Part shown: positions 18,693 to 28,193 of the stretch, piece after piece
Layout: every line of letters begins with the position of its first letter
Numbering within the stretch: position 1 is the first letter of the stretch
Assembly: GCF_030685535.1 (NCBI RefSeq)
Contig: NZ_CP131599.1
Span: forward strand, 620,001-684,000
Reading direction: 5' to 3'
Length of the DNA: 64,000 nt
Origin: Photobacterium leiognathi
GTDB lineage: Bacteria > Pseudomonadota > Gammaproteobacteria > Enterobacterales > Vibrionaceae
Position numbers and translations under genes: made by a program
The notes under the pieces: generated by a model
Seen by the model: the letters and a program-made list of their open reading frames with translations, nothing else
Told to the model about the DNA's origin: nothing
The model's database searches: none

Positions 18693-19183
18693 AATTTTAG
18701 TATGTTTATAGGGTGTAATTTACCTTGTTAATCATAATCCCTTTTACAAAAGAGTGAAGCCTTTTGGGTATATTTAATTAATGGATGATTACAAAAAAAG
18801 ATGTTTATTTATTTCTATCTAATGAATGTTTATTCTCAAATGTCGATTTTATATAAATATGTTTTTTGTAGAAGAGAAGCATATTATTTTATATTCATAG
18901 CAGCGCTGGTTATTTAATCTAATATTATTTCCCACATTATTAAAAACATAATAATAGTAATGATTTTAATATTTATCCTATTTTAAAACATACAATACTA
19001 ATTGTGACTATAAGCATGTTTTACGCAGTGATATGAAAATAACCACTTGATTTATTGTGGATATTTTTGCGTCAAGAAGTTGACATAAATATCAATAAAT
19101 TTATTGATATATCTCATTAATACTGTTTATTATTCATTTCCAATAAGTTACCAATACAACAAACAACATGGAGAAAGTTGTTA
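18693..19183. other. Intergenic region between yccS and the chemoreceptor gene
   Basis: About 490 very AT-rich bases holding both divergent promoters. The right end has several inverted repeats, described separately at 19077-19112. No open frame or RNA gene is recognised in the rest. Confidence 0.45.
19077..19112 (+). promoter_or_regulatory. Candidate operator/promoter of the chemoreceptor gene, LuxR/HapR-like
   Basis: A perfect 22-base palindrome occupies 19089-19110 (half-site ATATCAATAAA and its mirror). A -35-like TTGACA is at 19080-19085, so the palindrome covers the spacer and -10 region. The 22 bases 19077-19098 match 15 of 22 positions of the Vibrio LuxR/HapR consensus as I recall it (TTATTGATAAA joined to TTTATCAATAA), with the strong half TATCAATAA complete. 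GTCAAGAAGTTGAC at 19071-19084 is another inverted repeat. Binding is an inference. Confidence 0.45.
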
Positions 19184-20812
19184 ATGTCATTGCTTAAGGA
19201 TATGTCTGTTAAGTTACAAATAGCATTACCTGTAATATTTATTGCTATTTTATTATGCATTGCACTATTTATGGGACGAAGTAATTTAATAGAAAGTGTC
19301 GATAAAATGAATGTAACCACTTCTCAAGTTGTGGAAGCAAAAGACAGTACGGCGATGTTAATTAGCAGTAGTTACGCAATGCGTGTAAGTGCTATTTATG
19401 CTATTTACGATAAAAAATCATTGCCTCGTTTGTCAAAGTCATTAGACAGTAGCGAGTTAACTAATCAAGCCGCTATTTTACAGTTACAAAAAATTCCAGA
19501 AATTAATAAAGAGCTAGAATTATTTCGTACAGCGATGTTGGCTTATATCAATTTTAGCCGCGATACGGTGCTAGATATTTTAGATAAAAGACATGCTGGC
19601 AATATCGCAGACTCAGAATATCAACAGTTCATTGTTAAGTATCGTCAACTCGGAGACGATATGATCGCTGCTATCAATGCGCTAGATGAACGCGTAAATG
19701 CGACTGTAAATGCATATATAAAAGAGCAAAAAGCGGAACACAGTAAGGCGATTAACCAAATTGGGGTTGAGTTTATTATTACTTTACTGATTGCTCTCGC
19801 CATCTGTTTTGTTATTGGTTCAATGATTGTTAAACCGATTACTGTTTTGCAACGCGCAATGCAAAAAATAGCAGAAGGTAATTTGCAGGATGAAATTAAT
19901 GTTGATGGCACCAATGAAGTTGGCGAGTTAGCGAAGAACCTTAATCGTATGATCCGCAAATTGCGCTCAACGGTGACAGTGCTTAATGATGTCGGGCGTA
20001 ATGTTGCATCATCATCGACAGAGTTATCGACAGTAATGAAAGACTCTGAGCAACATGCCAACGATCAAGTTATCGAGATTGAGCAAGTGGTAACAGCGAT
20101 TGATCAATTGACCACAACAGCACAAGAAGTCACGCAAGCGGCACAGAAATCCGATGAAAATGCTAAGAGTGCAAGTGACTTAGCGATTAAGAGCCTAGAT
20201 TTATTTTCTAACAATCAGCAAGCTAATGAAGAGATGGCACATTCATTAATGGAAGCGGCAGAAGTGGTTGCGCAGCTTAAAGTACAATCCGCGCAAATTA
20301 GCCAAGTGATTGACTCTATCCAAGGGATTTCAGAACAAACTAACTTGCTAGCGCTAAATGCTGCGATTGAAGCGGCACGTGCAGGGGAAAGTGGTCGTGG
20401 TTTTGCGGTTGTTGCTGATGAGGTTCGTCAATTAGCGGCAAGAACACAGGATTCAACCAAAGAAACGCAGCAAATCATTGAGCAATTACAAGCACAATCG
20501 ACATCTGCGAACGAGCGTATGCAATCAGCGATAGATACATTAGAGAATAATAAAGTGGTTTCAAGCCAAGCTAATGAAGCATTAGAAGGTATTACTGCTG
20601 CAATTTCCATGAATAGTGATATGAATACTCACGTAGCTACAGCATCAGAGGAGCAGTTACAGGTCACCATGGATATCAGCAATAGCATTGAAAATATTCA
20701 CCATATTATTCGTCAGAATGCATCAGGACTCAGTCAGTGTACCATTGCTAGTAAAGAGCTATCAGATTTGGCTGAAAAGCAAAGTGAGCAGCTAAAGTAT
20801 TTTACCTGCTAG
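19184..20812 (+). CDS. Methyl-accepting chemotaxis protein
   Basis: 542 residues from the ATG at 19184, with GGAGAAAG 7-8 bases upstream. Transmembrane helix 1 lies at about 12-30 and helix 2 at about 194-214, enclosing a helical four-helix-bundle type periplasmic domain of about 165 residues. HAMP follows (about 216-268), then the cytoplasmic signalling domain with the conserved hairpin tip [19 protein letters not shown] and [16 protein letters not shown], which bind CheA/CheW. The C-terminus does not end in a CheR/CheB-docking pentapeptide. The ligand cannot be predicted. The upstream region carries a striking palindrome that may place the gene under quorum-sensing control (inference). Confidence 0.92.
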   Translation: MSLLKDMSVKLQIALPVIFIAILLCIALFMGRSNLIESVDKMNVTTSQVVEAKDSTAMLISSSYAMRVSAIYAIYDKKSLPRLSKSLDSSELTNQAAILQLQKIPEINKELELFRTAMLAYINFSRDTVLDILDKRHAGNIADSEYQQFIVKYRQLGDDMIAAINALDERVNATVNAYIKEQKAEHSKAINQIGVEFIITLLIALAICFVIGSMIVKPITVLQRAMQKIAEGNLQDEINVDGTNEVGELAKNLNRMIRKLRSTVTVLNDVGRNVASSSTELSTVMKDSEQHANDQVIEIEQVVTAIDQLTTTAQEVTQAAQKSDENAKSASDLAIKSLDLFSNNQQANEEMAHSLMEAAEVVAQLKVQSAQISQVIDSIQGISEQTNLLALNAAIEAARAGESGRGFAVVADEVRQLAARTQDSTKETQQIIEQLQAQSTSANERMQSAIDTLENNKVVSSQANEALEGITAAISMNSDMNTHVATASEEQLQVTMDISNSIENIHHIIRQNASGLSQCTIASKELSDLAEKQSEQLKYFTC

Positions 20813-20922
20813 TTGGCAGTATACATTATGGTGGAATTGCAAATCACACCTTTTCTAATGAATTGTCTTCTACAGACCAATTACTCCTAAGTTTTGAAAA
20901 ACTTTATTCTAAATCCTAAGTG

Positions 20923-20973
20923 AAAAAATGCCGTTATAAAAACAGAATACTGTATTTGATAACGGCATTTTTG
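20923..20973. terminator. Bidirectional terminator between chemoreceptor and DUF2999 genes
   Basis: AAAAAATGCCGTTAT pairs with ATAACGGCATTTTT around an AT-rich inner loop with ACAGAATACTGT. The A and T runs suit both convergent genes. Confidence 0.85.
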
Positions 20974-20995
20974 TATCAGTAAAAGTTTAGAAAAC

Positions 20996-21247
20996 TTATT
21001 GGTTAAGCTTCGCTTTTGCTTCTTCTACTTTAGTGAAATCTAAGCCTAATTCTTCAACAGCTTCTTTAATTAGCACTGGGTTTTGCATTACCTGCGCCAT
21101 TAACGCCTGCAGTTTATCTTGAGGTAAACCTAGCTGACTAATTGTTGTCATTGCTGCAAGAGGATTTTGCGTCAACGTTAGGAAGATCTCGTTGATTTGT
21201 TCATCACTGATATTGTTCTCTTTCAACAGGGCAATAATTGGGTTCAT
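20996..21247 (-). CDS. DUF2999 family protein
   Basis: 83 residues from the ATG at 21247, which has AAGG 7 bases upstream; a GTG just before it (21250) is not needed. The whole sequence, with DEQINEIFLTLTQNPLAAM, GLPQDKLQALMAQVMQNP and VEELGLDF, matches the Vibrionaceae family DUF2999. It is all-helical with three similar short helical units (each near a QNP turn) and no signal peptide, so cytoplasmic. Function is unknown in the family. Monocistronic with its own terminator. Confidence 0.88.
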   Translation of the reverse strand: MNPIIALLKENNISDEQINEIFLTLTQNPLAAMTTISQLGLPQDKLQALMAQVMQNPVLIKEAVEELGLDFTKVEEAKAKLNQ

Positions 21248-21570
21248 CACATTACCTTTAACAACTAAATAAAATAAGTGTGCAGTTTAGCATTTGGCTC
21301 GATGAGAGTGTACTGAGAACTTTCGCCATCACGCGACTTTAGACTTATCTTTTATAAATTAAATTTTATTAATCATTTCTATGAGTTATAACTTTTACAT
21401 TGTTCTTACATATCTGTTATTAAATCGTTATATGATTGCAGTTAATTGCTTTGGTGCTTAGGCATATCTCGTTCTTTCAGGTGAGAGACTCTGAACATTG
21501 TTACGTGTTCGGATTCAATGAATACTCTGATGTGCGGATTATTTCTAAGTGGTTTATATAAGGATTTGTA
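21248..21570. other. Leader region before the RlpA-like gene
   Basis: About 320 bases. At 21467-21513 two hairpins follow each other: TCTC/GAGA and the 8-bp stem TCTGAACA/TGTTCGGA (21490-21513). They would lie in the 5' untranslated region of the lipoprotein gene. They match no riboswitch I know. AAGGA at 21560-21564 is the ribosome site. Confidence 0.4.
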
Positions 21571-22002
21571 ATGTTTTCACTAAGAATGAAGTTTCTCCAG
21601 TGGGCTGTGCTTGGCACTTGTTTATTAGCCGTAGTGGGTTGTGCAAAAACAGAAACTACAAATTTACATAACACACCGCCAGTTTTGTTTAATCAGCACG
21701 TTAAGCAACAGAATGGTGAAATAGGGAAAGCTTCTTATTATGCTGATAAGTATCAAGGACGTAAAACAGCCAGACGTCAGCGTTATGATAAAAATAAGCG
21801 AACAGCTGCGCACCGAACTTTAGCATTTGGCACACGTGTAAAAGTAACGAACTTAGCGAATAACAAGAGCGTTGTCGTGACGATCAATGATCGTGGTCCT
21901 TACTCAAAAGGGCGTATTATCGATTTATCACGTTCCGCGTTCAGTGCAATAGGAAACACTTCATCTGGAATACTAAAAGTGAAGGTTGAGACGCTAAATT
22001 AA
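21571..22002 (+). CDS. RlpA-like septal ring lipoprotein (double-psi beta-barrel)
   Basis: 143 residues. The signal peptide ends in a lipobox LAVVGC with Cys24, so it is a lipoprotein. Residues 50-140 form the RlpA double-psi barrel: GKASYYADKYQGRKT, TAAHRTLAFGTRVKVTN, VVTINDRGPYSKGRIIDLS. The His in TAAHRTL and the Asp in NDRGPY/IIDLS are those used by lytic transglycosylase RlpA to cut naked glycan strands. No SPOR domain follows, so it is a short form that would not target septal denuded peptidoglycan through SPOR. AAGGA is 6 bases before the ATG. Confidence 0.88.
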   Translation: MFSLRMKFLQWAVLGTCLLAVVGCAKTETTNLHNTPPVLFNQHVKQQNGEIGKASYYADKYQGRKTARRQRYDKNKRTAAHRTLAFGTRVKVTNLANNKSVVVTINDRGPYSKGRIIDLSRSAFSAIGNTSSGILKVKVETLN

Positions 22003-22046
22003 ACCATTTTAGTTTGCCGCCATCACCACAACTTAAAGGGTACAAA

Positions 22047-22805
22047 ATGATTTTAGAAACACTGCATCATTCAGTTCAAACAGTTTTCGCTAATAAAATG
22101 CGATTAGTGAAGGCCTTGTTGATCCCATTTATTGTGACGTATTGCTTACGTTCTTTGAAAGTTTCAATGGCAGGCAGTGAACTGTATGAAGAAGTGCTGG
22201 TATTTGTATTGAATATCACGATATTTCTTGTTTCTTCAATTATTTGTATGAGAACGCAGCAAATTCTTGATAGTTATGGTACTGATGATACGCGTTTTTC
22301 TCGTTGGCAAGGGATCAGTTTTGATGCTCAGCAACGTCGTTATACAGCTTATTTATTCTTATGTTTCGGTTTATTGAATGCGATTTGGGCAGTATTTCAA
22401 ATTGATTATGAATGGGTAAATAACGGTGTGCTATATAGCTTGTTACTCGCACTAGGCGTAGCAGGTTGGATTATTTTCTCGCGTTTATCTTTCGTTCTTC
22501 CTGCTATTGCTGCAGGCAAAAGCGCATCATTTAAAGATGCATTGATCTTAACGAAACATAAAAAGCTCTATGCTTTTGTGATTGCAGGCTTATTACTGGT
22601 TGCGTTTTATATGCTGTTTATTGGCTTACCGATTTTCATGCTATTTGCTAATCCAAAGTTTGCGATGAGCTTGAAGTTTATTTATGTGTTTATTTGGGGA
22701 GTAATTGTTATTGCGATCCCATTTATTATCGCTGCCATTGAAGGTACTGCTTATCGTGAATTAATGGGGAATTCAGAAGCGACAGAGCTAACATCAATTG
22801 AATAG
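22047..22805 (+). CDS. Integral membrane protein of unknown function
   Basis: 252 residues from the ATG at 22047 with AAAGGG 7 bases upstream; a TTG 33 bases earlier is rejected. About five to six hydrophobic segments, at roughly 20-45, 55-75, 105-125, 135-160, 180-205 and 215-240. I do not recognise a named family; the arrangement of membrane helices with short loops and an acidic C-terminal tail resembles uncharacterised YciC/DUF-type inner membrane proteins. It lies 44 bases downstream of the RlpA-like gene in the same direction and may share its transcript. Confidence 0.75.
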   Translation: MILETLHHSVQTVFANKMRLVKALLIPFIVTYCLRSLKVSMAGSELYEEVLVFVLNITIFLVSSIICMRTQQILDSYGTDDTRFSRWQGISFDAQQRRYTAYLFLCFGLLNAIWAVFQIDYEWVNNGVLYSLLLALGVAGWIIFSRLSFVLPAIAAGKSASFKDALILTKHKKLYAFVIAGLLLVAFYMLFIGLPIFMLFANPKFAMSLKFIYVFIWGVIVIAIPFIIAAIEGTAYRELMGNSEATELTSIE

Positions 22806-22840
22806 ATGAAGTGATGGTAATCAAATAACACTGATGTAAT

Positions 22841-22868
22841 AAAAAAGAGCGCTAATTAGCGCTCTTTT
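22841..22868. terminator. Bidirectional terminator (perfect palindrome)
   Basis: AAAAGAGCGCTAA followed by its exact complement, with T run, between convergent genes ending at 22805 and 22888. Confidence 0.9.
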
Positions 22869-22887
22869 CTGTTTATGGTGTTATGAC

Positions 22888-23679
22888 TTATAGGTCATCA
22901 TCAAAGTCGCCGAAGCCACTATCATCACCACCTAAGAAGCTGTCGTCGCCGCCACCAAAGCCATTGTTAGCGTAGGTATCTTCGTCGCCAAAGCCACTGT
23001 CATCGCTACCAAAGCCTGAATCGCCGAAACCACCTTGGTTATCATCAAAACCAGCGTTACCAAAACCACCTGTGTAATCAGATGTGAAGTTGTTTGCTGT
23101 GTTGTCAAGGAAGCTTCCTTGATCATCAAAAGCTGGGTTTGCTACATCATCCGTTGGTACTGATTGATCTGCAGAAGTATCTGCCGCTGCTGTATCAGGT
23201 GTTGCGTCTTGTGTTGCATCCGCTGTAGGAGCTGCGGCTGGCGCTGGATCAGCTGCTGCAGTTTCTGCTGGTTGATCATGGTCAAATAACATATTGCTGA
23301 TCACACTACCCGCAACCATACCTGCAGCAACACCTGCTGCTGTTTGCATGAAGCCACCAAAAGCACTTGGCTGACGAACAGGTGGTTGTGGTGGTTGAGG
23401 AGCAGGACGAGAGCCACCAAACATACGGCTTAATGAGCCACGGTTAGATTCTTCTTTGTAGTATTCAGCGTTCTTTTCTAGGTAATCGTTCTTTTCTTTA
23501 AGCTGTTTTAATGCCATTTCTTGCACTAGCACAGCTTGAGTTAATTTGTAGATAGCATCAGGTTGTGATGCGATTTCATCTGCAATGAATTTTTCAGCAT
23601 CTGCATCTTTTTTGCTTTCTGGGCTTTGTTTGAGCTTAGTAGCAACGCTTTGAATAAGATCTTTTTCTTGTGGAGTCAT
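22888..23679 (-). CDS. DUF2076 family protein with Gly/Asp/Phe-rich tail
   Basis: 263 residues. The first 95 residues are the DUF2076 N-terminal helical region (MTPQEKDLIQSVATKL ... VQEMALKQLKEKNDYLEKN) with coiled-coil character. A Pro/Gln linker leads to GGFMQTAAGVAAGMVAGSVI (about 108-127), a glycine-rich hydrophobic segment that may insert in a membrane, then an Ala/Asp-rich stretch. The last 80 residues are a low-complexity array of GGFGD/SGFGDDD units, probably disordered. Despite a database label of periplasmic sensor for some members, no signal peptide is visible. Function unknown. AGAAGG precedes the ATG. Confidence 0.82.
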   Translation of the reverse strand: MTPQEKDLIQSVATKLKQSPESKKDADAEKFIADEIASQPDAIYKLTQAVLVQEMALKQLKEKNDYLEKNAEYYKEESNRGSLSRMFGGSRPAPQPPQPPVRQPSAFGGFMQTAAGVAAGMVAGSVISNMLFDHDQPAETAAADPAPAAAPTADATQDATPDTAAADTSADQSVPTDDVANPAFDDQGSFLDNTANNFTSDYTGGFGNAGFDDNQGGFGDSGFGSDDSGFGDEDTYANNGFGGGDDSFLGGDDSGFGDFDDDL

Positions 23680-24023
23680 GGTTTTTACCTTCTCAATACC
23701 CTACGTGCAGGGATATGCTTCAATTGCTTAGTTGATGTCTCATTTATTAAACATATCAACTTTGCTTTATAGGTTAGTTCTATATTGCATTATTCACATT
23801 ATATTCTTGAACAATAGCTGAATAACGCCATACAAGACTTAAATCGAAATAAAATGCACAGGTAATGTATTACGAATTTTGTAACACATCTAGCACCTGC
23901 TACAAGATTTAAATGCGATTATTGTTACTATCTGTAAATGAGGTCGGTAATGGCTTTTATCAAGTAAGGAAATAAAAAGACCTAACGAATTAAATTTTAA
24001 CTTGTTAATAAATAAAATAATTA
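23680..24023. other. Intergenic region, DUF2076 promoter side
   Basis: About 345 AT-rich bases between the DUF2076 start and the stop of the HAD gene. Should contain the DUF2076 promoter. No hairpin with T run was found for the HAD gene, and no open frame of note. Confidence 0.35.
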
Positions 24024-24725
24024 TTAACGCAAGATATTGTTATCATGACGCCAATCCATGATCGTCCACTCATTCATTTGAGCATGCAGCGCTAGGGCAG
24101 GATCTGGATTAACTGCAAAAGGTTTATTTACGTGTTGGAGTAGTGGCAAATCATTAATGGAATCACTGTAACCATAACTGCTTCTGTATTGATTGGACTG
24201 ATTATTCAACCATGATTCTAGACGATCAATTTTGCCTTGACGAAAACTGAGAACACCATGAGTTTGTCCCGTATAGACACCATTAATGGTTTCAAGGTTG
24301 ATAGCAATTGTGTTTTCTACGCCTAAATGTTTAGCAATAGGTTTAACCAAATGCTCCGCTGAGGCTGAAATTATTAAGATGTCGTCACCACGTTTTTTAT
24401 GCCATTCAATACGCGCAACTGCATCAGAATAGATAGCAGGTAAAATATCTGATTCGATAAATGAAGAGACAAGCGTGTTTATTTCTTGCTGGCTCTTACC
24501 AACCATAGGAGCCAGTGTCGCTTGCATATAATCAGCCATATCCAATTTACCTTGGGCATAGGCTTTCATCATGGCTTCTTCTTGCTGTTGAAGTTCTTCG
24601 CTTGCGAGATTGTGCTTAACCATATATGCGATCCATAAGCTGGCAGAATCTGCAGCAATCAATGTTTCATCAAGATCGAAGATAGCTAAACAAGGGTGAA
24701 TGTTACGTTCAATATTTAATGACAA
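24024..24725 (-). CDS. HAD-IB family phosphatase (SerB-like)
   Basis: 233 residues starting at a TTG (24725), supported by AAGGA 7 bases upstream and lack of an in-frame ATG. Motif I is FDLDETLI with Asp17 and Asp19, motif II is the ISAS stretch (ILIISASAEHLVKPIA), and motif III/IV lie in GYSDSINDLPLLQ, so all catalytic parts are present. The alpha-helical cap between motifs I and II is of the HAD-IB type found in SerB-like and CicA-like phosphatases. Such enzymes hydrolyse small phosphomonoesters; the substrate is unknown. It is monocistronic. Confidence 0.88.
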   Translation of the reverse strand: MSLNIERNIHPCLAIFDLDETLIAADSASLWIAYMVKHNLASEELQQQEEAMMKAYAQGKLDMADYMQATLAPMVGKSQQEINTLVSSFIESDILPAIYSDAVARIEWHKKRGDDILIISASAEHLVKPIAKHLGVENTIAINLETINGVYTGQTHGVLSFRQGKIDRLESWLNNQSNQYRSSYGYSDSINDLPLLQHVNKPFAVNPDPALALHAQMNEWTIMDWRHDNNILR

Positions 24726-24879
24726 ATTTCATTCCTTAATTAGTTTGGTATGTTGAAGTGCTGATTGAGACTAGGGGGATGAAATGACATTTTAGTGTCG
24801 TAACCATGTATTTTTTGCTAATCCATGATCACGACAAGGAGAATAGATAATTAATGATGGTTGGTCACTTTATGGAAGA

Positions 24880-25203
24880 TTAAAACAAGCTTTCTTGGAT
24901 CAGCTTATTATTAAGGTATTTACATTGATGATGCTCAGGTGGTTGATCATCAAACTCTTTTTTCATGGTAAAAGGTGTGCCTTTAGAGAAATGCCAAAAA
25001 TATTTTTCTAGCTCTTCATCAAAATGTTCTTCGTTACAGTTGGTTGTTGGCGCAAAAAAAGCAAAAGTTACTGTGTTGTCTTTTGCTGAACGAATAAAGC
25101 TACGTTCAAATCCATTAAAACCAAACTGTTTGCAATCAGGAGTAGGGAGCCCTCCCGGTACAAAATGTGAAGGCACTGTTATCGTGACACTTGTCATACT
25201 CAT
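24880..25203 (-). CDS. Conserved-looking hypothetical protein
   Basis: 107 residues, ATG at 25203 with GGAG 8 bases upstream, so it is probably real. No signal peptide or membrane helix. Rich in aromatic residues and His/Glu near the C-terminus (NEEHFDEELEKYFWHF, QPPEHHQCKY), with three cysteines. I do not recognise the family. It sits alone between the HAD phosphatase and the divergent amidohydrolase. Confidence 0.65.
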   Translation of the reverse strand: MSMTSVTITVPSHFVPGGLPTPDCKQFGFNGFERSFIRSAKDNTVTFAFFAPTTNCNEEHFDEELEKYFWHFSKGTPFTMKKEFDDQPPEHHQCKYLNNKLIQESLF

Positions 25204-25431
25204 CGCGTCAACTCCATTGATGATTGATGTTAAGTATACTCTACCGAAAAAAAATGCATTTCACTATATAAAAAACAAATTGTTGTATTGGTATAACTTA
25301 TTGAAATAAAACATTTATCGTGATGTGAAAGTAAATTTGTGATCGTCTTATCTTATTTGAATTGAAAATCAGTAATATCCAGTCATTAGTCTACAGTAGC
25401 GAATAGGTTATTATTCTATATAAAGAGTGTT

Positions 25432-27171
25432 ATGAAATATTCAAAGCTTACATCATCATTAATGCTACTACTTGCTTCAGCCTCGACTGCCGTTTACGCC
25501 GCTCCAGAAGTAAAATCTAAGACGACCATTTTCTATGGTGGTCCAGTTATTACGATGGAAAATACGCAGCCAAGTGCTGAAGCCGTTGTGACAAGTGAAT
25601 ACGGTAAAATTGTATATGTGGGCTCTGAAAAAGAAGCACTAAAACAATATCCTAATTCTAAAAAAGTAGATTTAGACGATAAAGTATTAATGCCAGGTTT
25701 CATTGAGCAACATTTGCACCCATTCCTTGCAGCATTGACGCTTAATATGCCTGTGCTTGCCCCTGAGGAATGGAAGTTACCGACCAAGACATGGCCTGCC
25801 GTTACTAACCATGACGATTATATCGCTGCTTTAACTGCGCAAGAAAAAGCAATGAAAGATCCTAATGAAGTGTTATGGACATGGGGATTTAATAACTTTT
25901 TCCACGGTGAATTATCTCGTCAAGAATTAGATAAAATTTCGGATACTCGACCAATTGGTGTTTGGCACCGTTCAGCCCATGAGTTCTATGTTAACTCTGC
26001 ATTTATTAAAAAGTTTGGTTTAAACCAAGCTGATATTGATAACTTAGGAACTGAAGTGGCAAATCAGGCCGATCTTGAACAAGGTCACTTCTATGAAGGC
26101 GGTGCACTGATTTACTTATTACCTCGTATCGCACCTGAACTCGCTAATGAGGAACGTTTCGCAGCAGGTTTAAAGCAAATGGTTACCATGTTGCATCAAA
26201 AAGGTGTTACGGCTTATAACGAACCAGGTGCATTTATTCCTGAGAATATGATCCAACTTTACTTGGATGTTTTAGGTAATGAGTCAACGCCAATGTATTC
26301 ATACTTCACACCTGAAAGTAAAACGCCATTTTTTGCTAAGGGGAAAGAAGGGGTACTGAAAGAAGTTGAGCGTATTACAACCACGCTGCCTGAAGACGGT
26401 AAAGTGCGTTACTTTGATAAGCAAATTAAATTGCTCTTCGATGGTGCGATTATTTCTCAGCTAATGAAGATGAAAGACGGTTATACCGATGGTCACCATG
26501 GTGAGTGGATCCAAACGCCTGAAGATGTTGAGACTATCACTAAGATCTTTTGGGACAACGATTACCAAGTGCTTGTACACGTTAATGGTGATTTAGGTGT
26601 TGAGAAACTGATAAAGATTTTGGAAAAGCGTCAAGCTGAAAATCCGCGAAAGGATCACAGGTTCACTATTATTCACTTTGCTAATTCAACCGATGAGCAA
26701 GTGGCTAAGCTAAAGAAGTTAGGTGCGATAATCAGTGTTAACCCATATTACGTAACAGGCTTTAGTGAAAAGTTTGGTGAAGTTGGGTTAGGTAAAGAGC
26801 GTGCACATGCCATGGTTCGTTTAGGCACCATTGAGAAAAAGGGGATCCCTGTTTCTCTTCACTCTGACGCACCAATGGCACCGTCTGATCCTCTATTGTT
26901 AGCATGGAGTGCGGCAACGCGTATTACCAATGAAGGAACCGTTGTTCGTCCTGATTTGGCCTTGTCGCGTGATGCAGCATTACGTGGTATCACCATTGAA
27001 GCTGCCTACTCTTGGGGCCAAGAAGACCGTTTAGGTAGTATCAAAACCTGTAAAGTGGCTAACTTTACTATCTTAGAACAAGACCCATATAAAGTGGACG
27101 TGAAGAAACTCAAAGATATTCCAATTTACGGTACGGTTTTCGAAGGTAAAGTGTTCCCAATTGATAAGTAA
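25432..27171 (+). CDS. Exported amidohydrolase (YtcJ-like, amidohydrolase 3 family)
   Basis: 579 residues with a Sec signal peptide ending at VYAA (about residue 24), so periplasmic. The family layout is present: an N-terminal beta-sandwich strand TIFYGGPVITME, then MPGFIEQHLHP with the two metal-binding His, a central VLVHVNGDLG strand with metal His, RFTIIHFANST, VSLHSDAP with the catalytic Asp, and a C-terminal sandwich (RLGSIKTCKVANFTILEQDP). Homologues hydrolyse amides, carbamates or ring amides; the substrate is unknown. A terminator follows. The usual GFID before HxH reads GFIE here. Confidence 0.87.
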   Translation: MKYSKLTSSLMLLLASASTAVYAAPEVKSKTTIFYGGPVITMENTQPSAEAVVTSEYGKIVYVGSEKEALKQYPNSKKVDLDDKVLMPGFIEQHLHPFLAALTLNMPVLAPEEWKLPTKTWPAVTNHDDYIAALTAQEKAMKDPNEVLWTWGFNNFFHGELSRQELDKISDTRPIGVWHRSAHEFYVNSAFIKKFGLNQADIDNLGTEVANQADLEQGHFYEGGALIYLLPRIAPELANEERFAAGLKQMVTMLHQKGVTAYNEPGAFIPENMIQLYLDVLGNESTPMYSYFTPESKTPFFAKGKEGVLKEVERITTTLPEDGKVRYFDKQIKLLFDGAIISQLMKMKDGYTDGHHGEWIQTPEDVETITKIFWDNDYQVLVHVNGDLGVEKLIKILEKRQAENPRKDHRFTIIHFANSTDEQVAKLKKLGAIISVNPYYVTGFSEKFGEVGLGKERAHAMVRLGTIEKKGIPVSLHSDAPMAPSDPLLLAWSAATRITNEGTVVRPDLALSRDAALRGITIEAAYSWGQEDRLGSIKTCKVANFTILEQDPYKVDVKKLKDIPIYGTVFEGKVFPIDK

Positions 27172-27192
27172 TCTTGGTTAGCGTTAGATAAT

Positions 27193-27233
27193 AAAAAACG
27201 CCTATACAGCTTGAGACTGAATAGGCGTTTTTT
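27193..27233. terminator. Bidirectional terminator after the amidohydrolase
   Basis: AAAACGCCTAT pairs with ATAGGCGTTTT with T and A runs on both sides, between convergent genes. Confidence 0.9.
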
Positions 27234-27253
27234 CTATTTTAGTGATCAAGAAC

Positions 27254-27745
27254 TTAGTCTTTAACCCATTGATCGTTTACTTTTTTCAGTGAAACCTCTT
27301 CAGAGATCGTATCAACAACTTGACCAGCTTTGAAATCACCATATTTTGCGCCATAAGCAACAACCATCACTTCTGCAGATAAGTTGTTCTTTAAGCTATT
27401 TAATGCTGAGCCTAAATCGTCTTTAGTTTGTGTTGCTGCATTGTTCTCTTGTGCAGGCTGCTCAGCAACTTTGCGCATTGATGCTTTGAATTCATCAAGG
27501 CTCTTGGTTGCTACAAGATCGTAAGTTACTTTAGCTTTGTAATCTGTTTTGGTATCAAGTAGAACTTTATCAATCTTTAAGTTCTTAACTTCAAACGGTG
27601 TTGTGTCAGCAGTAATACCAAGATTTGGCTGTTCGTATTGGCTTGCTTGAACAACATTGCTGATTGTTGATTCGTCTACTTTATCGCTACATCCAGCAAG
27701 AAGTAAGGATGATGCAATGGCTGCCGCTAAAACAAACTTTTTCAT
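27254..27745 (-). CDS. Putative lipoprotein of unknown function
   Basis: 163 residues. The signal peptide MKKFVLAAAIASSLLLAGC has a clear lipobox with Cys19; Ser-Asp at +2/+3 would not strictly retain it in the inner membrane. The mature part alternates beta-strand-like stretches (TPFEVKNLKIDKVLLD, YKAKVTYDLVA) with a Gln/Asn-rich linker. No family recognised. Monocistronic, convergent with the amidohydrolase. Confidence 0.82.
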   Translation of the reverse strand: MKKFVLAAAIASSLLLAGCSDKVDESTISNVVQASQYEQPNLGITADTTPFEVKNLKIDKVLLDTKTDYKAKVTYDLVATKSLDEFKASMRKVAEQPAQENNAATQTKDDLGSALNSLKNNLSAEVMVVAYGAKYGDFKAGQVVDTISEEVSLKKVNDQWVKD

Positions 27746-28193
27746 TTATAACGCTCTTTAAACGATGATATATGCCATATTTTATACTCCTTGTGTCACA
27801 AAGGGGCAAGTATGCACTTGTAAATCTTTCCTAATGCTAACAATTGAATAATGACTGGATACGTCTTTTAACATATTTATATGATTTAATTTTTTATTTT
27901 GTAATAAACAAGCAAAATATAGGTGTTCTGAAGAGATAAAAGGGAGTGTTAAGAATAGCTTAGTTTTTAAATGCGGTGATTCTAGTTGCTCTTTATTAAT
28001 AACGATTCTCTTAATCAAGAATCCGAACATTGATGCATTATTTACACTTATATTGGGTGAATGGAGTTGTGTGGGAGTATAGGATTTATAACTCGATATG
28101 TTATTGTAGTTAGAATGTGATAGCGATAATTGGCTAAAATAAGCTCTTTTAATGCTGCAAGCCAATATGATTGTTTAGTTCATACAGTGGTTC
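27746..28193. other. Divergent promoter region
   Basis: About 450 bases between the lipoprotein and PepSY genes. A 127-codon minus-strand open frame (27782-28165) begins with TTG, lacks a ribosome site and has AT-driven composition, so it is not called. Nothing else recognised. Confidence 0.4.

Noticed and set aside
27782..28165. 127-codon open frame on the minus strand
   Set aside because: Starts with TTG without a ribosome site, Ser/Asn/Lys-rich composition typical of random AT-rich frames.
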